Shown here piece by piece: positions 18,013 through 25,401 of a stretch of DNA of 64,000 bases. Under the pieces are notes generated by a model that made no database searches, was not told the origin of the DNA, and saw only the letters and a list, made by a program, of their open reading frames with translations. Source of the stretch: CAVOXO01 sp963700425 (GTDB lineage: Bacteria > Actinomycetota > Acidimicrobiia > Acidimicrobiales > Microtrichaceae); contig CAVOXO010000001.1 in NCBI GenBank assembly GCA_963700425.1, forward strand, positions 434,001 to 498,000. The letters are read 5' to 3'. Every line of letters starts with the position of its first letter. Position 1 is the first letter of the stretch. The position numbers were made by a program, and so were the translations under genes.

Positions 18013-19026
18013 ATGAAGGCGGTCGTGCTCGTCGGAGGTTTCGGCACGCGGCTGCGCCCGTTGACCCTCGATCGACCCAAGCAGATGCTCCCGATCGGCC
18101 AGGTCACCATGTTCGAGCGGGTGATCGCCGCCCTCGGCTCTCACGGCGTCGACGAAGCGATCGTCTCGCTCGGGTACCGCCCCGACGCCTTCATCGACGC
18201 CTACCCCGACGGTCGATGCCGGGGCGTCGACCTGCACTACGCCGTCGAACCAGAGCCGCTGGACACTGCGGGCGCCATTGCCTTCGCGGCGGCCGGCGGT
18301 GCGGTCGACGACACCTTCATCGTCGTCAACGGCGACGTGCTCACCGACCTCGACTACTCGTGGTTGGTGTCACGCCACCGGGATCTCGGTGGCGAGGCCA
18401 CACTCCATCTCATCGGAGTGGACGACCCGTCTCGCTACGGCGTCGTACCCACCGACGCGAACTCCCGCGTCGAGAGATTCGTCGAGAAGCCCGAGCCGGG
18501 AACCGAACCGACCAACCGCATCAACGCGGGCACCTACGTGATGGAGCCGTCGGTCCTGGACAAGATCCCTTCGGGGAGGCGCGTCTCGGTCGAGCGGGAG
18601 ACCTTCCCCCTGCTCTGCGACGACGGGAGCCTGTTCGCCGTCGCGTCCGACGTGTACTGGATCGACGCCGGCACGCCCGAGTCGTACCTTCGGGCGAATC
18701 TCGATCTGATCGACGGAACCCGGGGCTCGGAGCGGGGGATCGAACCCTCCGCCGAGGTCTCGGAGGACGCGACGGTGCGAGACAGCGTCATCGGTGCCGG
18801 CGCGGTGGTCGAGCCCGGCGCCTCGGTGGTCCGGTCGGTCGTGATGCCAGGAGCGCGGGTCGAGTCCGGTGCGGACGTGAGCGACTCGCTCATCGGGGGC
18901 GGGGCCACCATTCATCACAGCGCGCGGTTGGCCGATCTGTGCGTGGTCGGTTTCGGGGCCACCGTCGGCCCCGGGGCGTCGCTCACCGCGGCGACCGAAC
19001 CGGATCCGTCCACATGGAACCTATGA
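18013..19026 (+). CDS. manC: Mannose-1-phosphate guanylyltransferase-like nucleotidyltransferase
   Basis: 337 residues, intact. The nucleotidyltransferase domain begins with VVLVGGFGTRLRPLTLDRPKQMLPIG, the sugar-phosphate nucleotidyltransferase signature. DTAGAIAFAA, VVNGDVLTDLDY and FVEKPEPG bind nucleotide and sugar. The C-terminal third is a left-handed beta-helix of hexapeptide repeats (VIGAGAVVEPGASVVRS). Eukaryote-like and actinobacterial GDP-mannose pyrophosphorylases (mycobacterial Rv3264c) have this architecture; glucose-1-phosphate enzymes are similar. The nearby Gmd, Fcl, Rmd and ManB make GDP-mannose the most likely product. Confidence 0.82.
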   Translation: MKAVVLVGGFGTRLRPLTLDRPKQMLPIGQVTMFERVIAALGSHGVDEAIVSLGYRPDAFIDAYPDGRCRGVDLHYAVEPEPLDTAGAIAFAAAGGAVDDTFIVVNGDVLTDLDYSWLVSRHRDLGGEATLHLIGVDDPSRYGVVPTDANSRVERFVEKPEPGTEPTNRINAGTYVMEPSVLDKIPSGRRVSVERETFPLLCDDGSLFAVASDVYWIDAGTPESYLRANLDLIDGTRGSERGIEPSAEVSEDATVRDSVIGAGAVVEPGASVVRSVVMPGARVESGADVSDSLIGGGATIHHSARLADLCVVGFGATVGPGASLTAATEPDPSTWNL

Positions 19027-19036
19027 GGAGTCTCGA

Positions 19037-19993
19037 ATGAAGACGTTGGTCACCGGTGGAGCCGGTTTCATCGGGTCGACGCTGGTCGACCGGTTGCTGG
19101 CGGAGGGGCATTCCGTCGACGTCGTCGACGATCTCTCGTCGGGGAAGCTGTCGAATCTCGCCGAGGCGAGAGCGCAGGCCGGCCATGGGCTCAGCTTCCA
19201 CCAGATCGACATCCGGTCCGCCGATGTCGCGGAGCTGATCGAGCGACGCGGACCTGAGGTGGTCTTCCACCTTGCCGCCCAGGCCGACGTGCGAGTGTCG
19301 GTGGCGGACCCGGTCCTCGACGCCTCCATCAACATCATCGGCGGACTGAACGTTCTCGAGGGCGCCCGGCGAGCCGGAACGGCCAAGGTCGTGTTCGCGT
19401 CGAGCGGTGGCACGATCTACGGCGAGCCCGAGGCGTCGGCGCTGCCCGTCGACGAGACGCACCCCCAGCGCCCCGAGTCGCCCTATGGCGTGTCGAAGAG
19501 GGTCTTCACCGACTATCTCAACGCCTACCGGATCCTTCATCAGCTGGAGTTCACGTCTCTCGCCCTGGGCAACGTCTACGGGCCTCGGCAGGATCCACAC
19601 GGAGAAGCCGGCGTCGTGTCGATCTTCGCGGGGAAGCTGTTGAACGGTGAGCCCTGCACCATCTTCGGTGACGGCACCCAGACCCGTGATTTCGTCTATG
19701 TCGACGACGTCGTCGACGCCTTCGTCAGGGCAGCGACGCGGGGCGGTGGGCTGCTCTTCAACGTCGGCACGGGCCGCGAGGTGTCGGTCAACGACCTGTA
19801 CACCTCGATGGCTGCCGCCGCGGGAGTGTCCGCCGATGCGGTGCGCGCGCCGGCCCGTGCGGGTGAACTCGACCGGATTGCCCTCGATGCCTCGAAGGCG
19901 AAGATCCACCTCGAGTGGGAGTCGTGGACCGATCTCGATTCGGGGACACGGGCCGTCATCGAATGGACCCGCGACTCCGACGACGCCAGGTGA
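19037..19993 (+). CDS. NAD-dependent sugar epimerase, GalE-like
   Basis: 318 residues, intact. An extended short-chain dehydrogenase with GGAGFIGSTLVDRL, DDLSSGK, FHLAAQADVRVSV, the SSGGTIYGE active-site Ser region and YGVSKRVF (YxxxK). LGNVYGPRQDPHGEAGVVSIF and GDGTQTRDFVYVDDVV are typical of UDP-glucose/UDP-GlcNAc 4-epimerases. A UDP-hexose is the expected substrate, but specificity within this group is hard to read. It starts 10 bases after the pyrophosphorylase gene in the same operon. A dTDP-sugar epimerase or dehydratase remains possible. Confidence 0.85.
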   Translation: MKTLVTGGAGFIGSTLVDRLLAEGHSVDVVDDLSSGKLSNLAEARAQAGHGLSFHQIDIRSADVAELIERRGPEVVFHLAAQADVRVSVADPVLDASINIIGGLNVLEGARRAGTAKVVFASSGGTIYGEPEASALPVDETHPQRPESPYGVSKRVFTDYLNAYRILHQLEFTSLALGNVYGPRQDPHGEAGVVSIFAGKLLNGEPCTIFGDGTQTRDFVYVDDVVDAFVRAATRGGGLLFNVGTGREVSVNDLYTSMAAAAGVSADAVRAPARAGELDRIALDASKAKIHLEWESWTDLDSGTRAVIEWTRDSDDAR

Positions 19994-20002
19994 ACAGACC
20001 GC

Positions 20003-20008
20003 TACCCT
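20003..20008 (+). promoter_or_regulatory. Candidate -10 box before the SDR-LLM pair
   Basis: TACCCT lies 27 bases before ATG 20036. A Shine-Dalgarno-like GGAAAAGGAC at 20020-20029 precedes the ATG. Confidence 0.3.
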
Positions 20009-20035
20009 GTGCGACCGTCGGAAAAGGACGGCCCC

Positions 20036-20794
20036 ATGTCACCTGATGTCTCTCGGCGGTTCGCCGACAAGATCGCCCTCGTCACTGGAGCAGCATCGGG
20101 CATCGGACAGGCGACGGTCAGGCGTCTGTGCGACGAAGGAGCCCACGTCGTCGCCTGCGACGTCGATGCCGAAGGTCTCGACGTCACCGCCGGCCTCGTC
20201 GACCCGTCGCAGGTGACGACGGTGCAGGGGAGTGTCGCGGATCCCGGCGATGTCGCGACGTTCGTGTCGAGTGCCCTCGACGTGTGGGGCCGGATCGACG
20301 TCGTGTGCAACGTCGCCGGAATCCTGCGATTCAACAACCTCGCAGACGTGACCCTCGATGAATGGAACACGGTCCTGGCGGTCAACCTGACCGGGACGTT
20401 CCTGGTCTGCCAGGCGGCCATGCCCCACCTGTTGGACGTCGGGGGCAACGTCGTCAACGTGTCGTCGACCGCGGCGCTGGCCGGACACCCCTGGACGGCA
20501 GCGTATTCGGCCTCCAAGGGGGGCGTGCTGGCCTTCTCCTCGGGGTTGGCGATCGAGTTCGGGCGCCAGGGTGTGCGGACGAACGTCGTGGCTCCGGGGA
20601 GCATCGAGACACCGATCCAGAACAGCTTCTTCTTTCCTGACGGGGCGGACCCGTCGCTGGTTCGACGCATCATGGCGTTCGACCAGCCCCGGGGGCCCGA
20701 GCACGTCGCGTCGGTGATTGCCTTCGCGGCGTCGGACGATGCTGCTCACATGTGCGGATCGGTGATCCGCTGCGATGGAGGAACCCTGTCATGA
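20036..20794 (+). CDS. Short-chain dehydrogenase/reductase
   Basis: 252 residues, intact. A classical SDR of the 3-oxoacyl-reductase type: cofactor motif TGAASGIG, acidic CDVDAEG suggesting NAD preference, NVAG, catalytic Ser in NVSSTAAL and YSASKGG (YxxxK). The end CGSVIRCDGGTLS is standard. Substrate unknown. ATG 20036 is preferred over GTG 20009 because of the ribosome site. It overlaps the LLM oxidoreductase gene by ATGA, so the two probably act in one pathway that uses NAD and F420. Confidence 0.85.
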   Translation: MSPDVSRRFADKIALVTGAASGIGQATVRRLCDEGAHVVACDVDAEGLDVTAGLVDPSQVTTVQGSVADPGDVATFVSSALDVWGRIDVVCNVAGILRFNNLADVTLDEWNTVLAVNLTGTFLVCQAAMPHLLDVGGNVVNVSSTAALAGHPWTAAYSASKGGVLAFSSGLAIEFGRQGVRTNVVAPGSIETPIQNSFFFPDGADPSLVRRIMAFDQPRGPEHVASVIAFAASDDAAHMCGSVIRCDGGTLS

Positions 20795-21675
20795 CCCGCA
20801 CCACACAGTTCAGCGTCGCCTTTCCGATGATCGAGCCATCGCATTTCCTCCCGCTGGCCCAGGCCGCGGAGGGGGTGGGCTTCGACTCGGTCGCGGTTCC
20901 CGAATCGGTGTTCTTCCCCGAGGACGTCTCCGCCGACTATCCGTACACGCCCGATGGATCGAGGTTCTGGCCGTCGGAGACACCGTTCCTCGATCCGTTC
21001 GTCGCCATTCCGGCGATGGCGGCCGTCACCGAGACGCTTCGCTTCTACACCAACGTGTTGAAGCTGGCGATCCGCGAGCCGTTGTTGGTGGCCAAGGCGC
21101 TCATGAGCGCCGCCGTGCTCTCCGGCGACCGGGTGGGTGTCGGTGTCGGCCTCAGCTGGATCCCCGAGGAGTTCGAGTGGCTCCACCAGGACATGCGGAC
21201 GCGGGGCCGTCGCACCGACGAGGCGATCGAGATCCTCCGATTGGTCTCGAGTGGCGAGTTCGAGGAGTACCACGGGACCTATTACGACTTCGGCCGGTTG
21301 ATGATCCGCCCGGCCCCGTCATCGCCCCCACCGATCTACGTGGGAGGGCTCTCCGATGCCGGCCTCCGACGCGCCGCCCGACTCGGCGACGGCTGGATTT
21401 CAGTCCTCAACTCCACCCCAGAGATCTCCGAGATCGTCCCGAAGCTGTCGGACCTCCGGCGCGAGGCCGGCCGCGAGGACCGTCCCTTCGAGATCAAGGT
21501 CATCGCCTCGGATGCGGCCGGATACGACGACTTCCGCCGTCTCGCCGACATCGGCGTCACCGACATCATGGTGTGCCCCTGGTACTTCATCCCCGGCGAC
21601 GTCGCCGCGCTCGATCATCAGGTGGCCGGCCTCGAGCACTTCGCAGAGACGGTGATCACCCGCTTCGAAGCCTGA
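20791..21675 (+). CDS. LLM-class F420-dependent oxidoreductase
   Basis: 294 residues, intact. A luciferase-like TIM-barrel flavin or F420 enzyme. FDSVAVPESVFFPED, LRFYTNVLKLAIREPLLVAKALMS, GVGLSWIPEEF, RGRRTDEAIEILR, PPIYVGGLSDAGLRRAARLGDGW are the LLM landmarks, most like the TIGR03619 group of F420 enzymes. F420 biosynthesis genes lie directly downstream on the other strand. The substrate is not predictable. Start ATG 20791 overlaps the SDR stop. Confidence 0.85.
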   Translation: MTRTTQFSVAFPMIEPSHFLPLAQAAEGVGFDSVAVPESVFFPEDVSADYPYTPDGSRFWPSETPFLDPFVAIPAMAAVTETLRFYTNVLKLAIREPLLVAKALMSAAVLSGDRVGVGVGLSWIPEEFEWLHQDMRTRGRRTDEAIEILRLVSSGEFEEYHGTYYDFGRLMIRPAPSSPPPIYVGGLSDAGLRRAARLGDGWISVLNSTPEISEIVPKLSDLRREAGREDRPFEIKVIASDAAGYDDFRRLADIGVTDIMVCPWYFIPGDVAALDHQVAGLEHFAETVITRFEA

Positions 21676-21678
21676 CGG

Positions 21679-22379
21679 TCACCTGAACAGGTCGTCGGCG
21701 GGTGCCCTGACGATGTCTCGCCGCACCGTCGACCCCTCGGTCAGCCAGCTGTCCTGCACGCCGCGGACAACGGCGACCGGTACCCCGGCGGACTTGCCCA
21801 TCACGAGATCCGCGGCCGCCGCGATCTCATCGACGACGGCGACCTCGGTGACCAACAACTCCCTGCCGTACGCGTCGGTACTCCCCCTGAGATCGAGTAC
21901 CGCGTTGATTCCGGCCGACCCGATCGCGACGTCGGTCACCCCTCGTCGCCAGGGTCGACCGAAGGTGTCCGAGACGATGACCGCTACCTCGATCCCGCGA
22001 CGTCCCGCGATCCGTCGCGGATCCTCCGGGCCGACCGGTCCGAATCTGCGGGGAGCAGGGCCGCCTGGCCCGCCTCGACGTTGGACAGGTCGATCCCGGC
22101 GTTGGCGCAGACGAAGCCGTGGGCGGTCTCGGAGATCACGAGGTCGCCCCGCCGGCGCAGCACTCTCACCGAGTTGGCCTCCACCAAGGGCTTGTGCGCG
22201 AGGGGGTCGCTGGGATCGATCGACGCCATCGCCCCTTCCGCCTTGGACACGATCTTCTGGGTCACGACGACCACGTCGCCCCCGCGAAGATCGGCGGCGT
22301 CGGCGATGATTCCGGCCAGATCGGCCCCGCGACCTATCTCGCCGATTCCGTCGACCCCGAAGATCTCGAGGCGACTCAC
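21679..22379 (-). CDS. cofE: Coenzyme F420-0:L-glutamate ligase, one frameshift
   Basis: It adds gamma-linked glutamates to F420-0 with GTP. Visible are VVVVTQKIVSKAEG, ETAHGFVCANAGID and, after the frame break near 22015, VSDTFGRPWRRGVTDVAIG and LRGSTDAYGREL, all specific to CofE. About 233 residues, so it lacks the C-terminal nitroreductase-like domain of mycobacterial FbiB; the final reduction of dehydro-F420 must be encoded elsewhere. Start GTG 22379 overlaps the cofD stop (GTGA). Confidence 0.9.
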
Positions 22380-23320
22380 GGTGCGCCCTGCAGAACCGCA
22401 CGAGCAAGGCTGGCGGCGACTCCGGGTCGGCTCATCACCGTCGGCGTCACCACGGGCGTCATCCCGATCTCCGCTATCGCCGGTGCATGGTGGCGGTCGA
22501 CGTCGTCGATGATCAACACCGATGCATCGTCCACGTACGCCCGGGCCACACCCACGACGCTGGGCTCCATGCCCAGCTCCGACATCAGACGGTCGGCGGG
22601 GCCCTTGAGGGCCGCGCCACCGACGATCGGTGAGACGGCGACGCAGCGATCGCGCGCACGGCGGACCGCATCCCCGACGCCGGGAACACCGAGGACCGGA
22701 GCGACCGACACGATCGGGTTGGACGGTGCGATCACGATGCGATCAGCCCCGTCGATGGCATCGATGACGTCGGGTCCGGGAACGGCGCTCTCGATTCCCT
22801 CGAAACGGACCTTGTCGACGGCGACGTCGTGGTGGAGACGAACGAAGTAGTCCTGGAACCCGATCTCCTCACCTCCGTCGACGGTGACTCGGGTCGAGAT
22901 CGGATGGTCCGACACGGGAAGGAGGGTGACCCCGATCCCCCACCTGCGGGCGATCTCGCCGGTCACCGCGGTCAGGGTCGCTCCCTGACGGAGCCGGGAG
23001 GTTCGGTAGAGGTGGGTGCCCAGGTCCCGATCCCCGAGGTTGAACCAACCGATCTCGGCGTGCCCGTTCGTCTCGGCGTACCTCGAGAGGGAGTCCATCG
23101 TGGTCCAGGTCTCGTTCCTCAGACCCCAGCCGCGTCCCGGGTCGATGGCGTCGGCCAGCGTGTAGGTGACGGTGTCCAGGTCCGGACAGACCACCAGACC
23201 GTGCATGGTCGTGTCATCGGCGACGTTGACCACCGCGGTCAGTTGTTCCGCATCGACCACCTGGCGAAGGGCGGCCAGCATCCGGGCGGCACCCACGCCC
23301 CCGGCGATGGTCGTGATCAT
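22376..23320 (-). CDS. cofD: 2-phospho-L-lactate (or phosphoenolpyruvate) transferase for F420
   Basis: 314 residues, intact. It joins the phospho-lactyl or phosphoenolpyruvyl nucleotide to the deazaflavin Fo, making (dehydro-)F420-0. The start TTIAGGVGAARML, VVNVADDT, HGLVVCPDLDTVTYTLAD, GWGLRNETW, WFNLGDRDLGTHLYRT and the ISTRVTVDGGE segment are CofD/FbiA landmarks, and IAPSNPIVSVAPVL lies in the conserved core. ATG 23320 is chosen because the family motif begins immediately. cofD and cofE form a coupled pair within the glycan locus. Confidence 0.92.
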   Translation of the reverse strand: MITTIAGGVGAARMLAALRQVVDAEQLTAVVNVADDTTMHGLVVCPDLDTVTYTLADAIDPGRGWGLRNETWTTMDSLSRYAETNGHAEIGWFNLGDRDLGTHLYRTSRLRQGATLTAVTGEIARRWGIGVTLLPVSDHPISTRVTVDGGEEIGFQDYFVRLHHDVAVDKVRFEGIESAVPGPDVIDAIDGADRIVIAPSNPIVSVAPVLGVPGVGDAVRRARDRCVAVSPIVGGAALKGPADRLMSELGMEPSVVGVARAYVDDASVLIIDDVDRHHAPAIAEIGMTPVVTPTVMSRPGVAASLARAVLQGAP

Positions 23321-23325
23321 CGGCC

Positions 23326-24306
23326 TCAGCTGATGCCGCGTAGCTTGCCCGACAACAGGTCGAGGTCCGCGGTGACCATCATCTGCACCAGTTCGGCGAA
23401 CGACGTCTCGGCCTCCCACCCCAACGTGGACTTCGCCTTCTTCGGGTCCCCGATCAGCAGGTCGACCTCCGCCGGCCGGAAGAACTTCTCGTCGACCACC
23501 ACGTACTGCTCCCAATCGAGATCCACGTGGCCGAAGGCGATCTGGCAGAACTCCCTGACGCTGTGGGTCTCGCCGGTGGAGACCACGAAGTCGTCGGGGG
23601 AGTCCTGCTGCAGCATGAGCCACATCGCCTTCACGTAGTCGCCGGCGAACCCCCAGTCCCGCTGAGCATCGAGATTGCCGAGACGCAGCTCGCTGTCGAG
23701 ACCGAGCTTGATCCGGGCCACGCCGTGACTGATCTTGCGGGTGACGAACTCCAGACCCCGGCGGGGCGATTCGTGATTGAACAGCATGCCGCTGCTGGCG
23801 TGCAGGTCGTAGGACTCGCGGTAGTTGACGGTGATCCAGTGGCCGTAGAGCTTGGCGACGCCGTAGGGGCTCCGCGGGTAGAAAGGGGTCGACTCGGTCT
23901 GCGGTACCTCGACCACCTTGCCGAACATCTCCGACGAGGATGCCTGGTAGAAGCGGATTCCCGGATCGACCACCCGGATGGCGTCGAGCAGGCGGGTGAC
24001 TCCCAGCGCGGTCACCTCGCCGGTGAGCACGGGCTGGGAGAACGAGGTCGGCACGAACGACTGTGCCGCGAGGTTGTAGACCTCGTGGGGCTCGTACTCC
24101 TGGAGCAGGTGGATGAGGGACACCTGGTCCAACAGGTCGCCGTACACGGTCACGATCCGGTCCTGGATGTGTGCGATGCGCTCGAAGGTCACCGTGGATG
24201 ACCGACGGACCATTCCGAACACCTCGTATCCCCGGTCGAGGAGCAGCTCCGCCAGGTAGGAGCCGTCCTGTCCCGTGATTCCGGTGATGAGCGCACGTTT
24301 GGTCAT
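23326..24306 (-). CDS. gmd: GDP-mannose 4,6-dehydratase
   Basis: 326 residues, intact. It turns GDP-mannose into GDP-4-keto-6-deoxymannose, the branch point to L-fucose and D-rhamnose. ALITGITGQDGSYLAELLL, YNLAAQSFVPTSF, the TSS-type catalytic region QASSSEMFG, YGVAKLYGHW (YxxxK), GMLFNHESPRRG and RDWGFAGDYVKAMWLMLQ are diagnostic. It is immediately upstream of cofD on the same strand and 27 bases downstream of the Rmd-like gene, so gmd and rmd probably share a transcript. Confidence 0.95.
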   Translation of the reverse strand: MTKRALITGITGQDGSYLAELLLDRGYEVFGMVRRSSTVTFERIAHIQDRIVTVYGDLLDQVSLIHLLQEYEPHEVYNLAAQSFVPTSFSQPVLTGEVTALGVTRLLDAIRVVDPGIRFYQASSSEMFGKVVEVPQTESTPFYPRSPYGVAKLYGHWITVNYRESYDLHASSGMLFNHESPRRGLEFVTRKISHGVARIKLGLDSELRLGNLDAQRDWGFAGDYVKAMWLMLQQDSPDDFVVSTGETHSVREFCQIAFGHVDLDWEQYVVVDEKFFRPAEVDLLIGDPKKAKSTLGWEAETSFAELVQMMVTADLDLLSGKLRGIS

Positions 24307-24333
24307 TGATGTTCAGCCTCTCGTGGAGATCGG

Positions 24334-25263
24334 TCAGACTATCCGCGGCGATTCGTCGAGCTCGCCGGACGCGCGAGCCCGACAGTCCGTCATCAGGTCG
24401 GACATCGATTGCGAGATGTCGATTCGGGGTTCCCAGCCGGTGGCGTCTCGGAGCTTGGAGTTGTCGCCCAGGAGGACGGGAATGTCGACGGGACGTTGGA
24501 GGTCGGGATCTGCGACGAGCTCCATGGGCACCTCGGTCAGCCCCAACAGCATCCGAGCGAGTTCCTCGATCGCCCACGCCGTCCCCGAACAGATGTTGTA
24601 GACCTCGCCGCCGGCCCCGCTGAGCGCCAGCAGGCGATAGGCCGCCACCACGTCGCGCACGTCGGTGAGGTCGCGCCGTGGTGAGAGGTTCCCCACGGGT
24701 ATGAGCGTCTCTCCCCGCAGTTCGTTGCGCGCGATCCGCATCGCCAGCGCGGGCGCGACGAACCGCTCGGACTGGCCCGGTCCGACATGGTTGAACGGAC
24801 GCACCCGGATGACGTCGAGGCCGTAGCCCAGGGTGGCCTGCAGCCCCACGTAGTCGGCCGCGACCTTCGAGGCGGCGTAGGGGCTGGTCGGCCGAAGCTC
24901 GGACATTTCGGTGAGTGGCAGCTCGTCGGGGCGCACAGTTCCGTAGACGTCTGCACTCGCGACCGAGATGACCCGGTCGGCGCCACACAGACGAGCCGCG
25001 GTCAACACATTGAGAGTCCCCTCCGCGTTGGTGCGGAAGGTCGACGCCGGGTGGTTCCAGGATCCGCCGACATCGCTGTCGCCGGCGAGGTGGTAGATGA
25101 CCTCGGGCTGCTCGGTGGCAAAGAGATCGGTGAGAGCGTCGACATCTCCGATGTCGAGCCCCTGGGACGCGTCGGTACCGACCACCTCATCGCCGGCGGC
25201 GACGAGGTGGTCCACCAGATGGGGGCCGACGAAGCCCGTCGCGCCCGTGACGAGGGCCTTCAC
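24334..25263 (-). CDS. rmd: GDP-4-dehydro-6-deoxy-D-mannose reductase-like epimerase
   Basis: 309 residues, intact. An extended SDR with TGATGFVGPHLVDHL, YHLAGDSDVGGSW, the Ser region SVASADVYG and YAASKVAADY. The stretch NHVGPGQSERFVAPALAMRIA is highly typical of Rmd, which reduces the Gmd product to GDP-D-rhamnose; GDP-6-deoxytalose enzymes are relatives. DLTDVRDVVAAYRLL and ICSGTAW follow. Start GTG 25263. It precedes gmd in the same direction. The partner fcl uses the same intermediate, so two products are expected. Confidence 0.85.
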   Translation of the reverse strand: MKALVTGATGFVGPHLVDHLVAAGDEVVGTDASQGLDIGDVDALTDLFATEQPEVIYHLAGDSDVGGSWNHPASTFRTNAEGTLNVLTAARLCGADRVISVASADVYGTVRPDELPLTEMSELRPTSPYAASKVAADYVGLQATLGYGLDVIRVRPFNHVGPGQSERFVAPALAMRIARNELRGETLIPVGNLSPRRDLTDVRDVVAAYRLLALSGAGGEVYNICSGTAWAIEELARMLLGLTEVPMELVADPDLQRPVDIPVLLGDNSKLRDATGWEPRIDISQSMSDLMTDCRARASGELDESPRIV

Positions 25264-25361
25264 CGTCGACCTCGCAAGGTGGCGGGAAGGGTTGCGGATG
25301 GTCGTCGGGACATGGATGGCCGAGTCTATGCCCGCCCCGGGTGCGCGTACGCGTGGTGGAC

Positions 25362-25367
25362 TACGAT
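25362..25367 (+). promoter_or_regulatory. Candidate -10 box of the GT2-DUF5719 operon
   Basis: TACGAT lies 34 bases before ATG 25402, in the gap between the divergent rmd and GT2 genes. No convincing -35 is seen. Confidence 0.3.
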
Positions 25368-25401
25368 ACAGCGCCGCCCCGGCTCGCTCTGCCGTGACTC
25401 C

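Noticed and set aside
20009..20035. Start of the SDR at GTG 20009
   Set aside because: A Shine-Dalgarno-like GGAAAAGGAC lies between 20009 and ATG 20036, and the family N-terminus begins after 20036.
22376..24988. An 870-codon minus frame suggesting cofD fused to a long N-terminal domain
   Set aside because: The upstream part is an out-of-frame shadow of gmd and rmd. cofD starts at ATG 23320, where the family motif begins.
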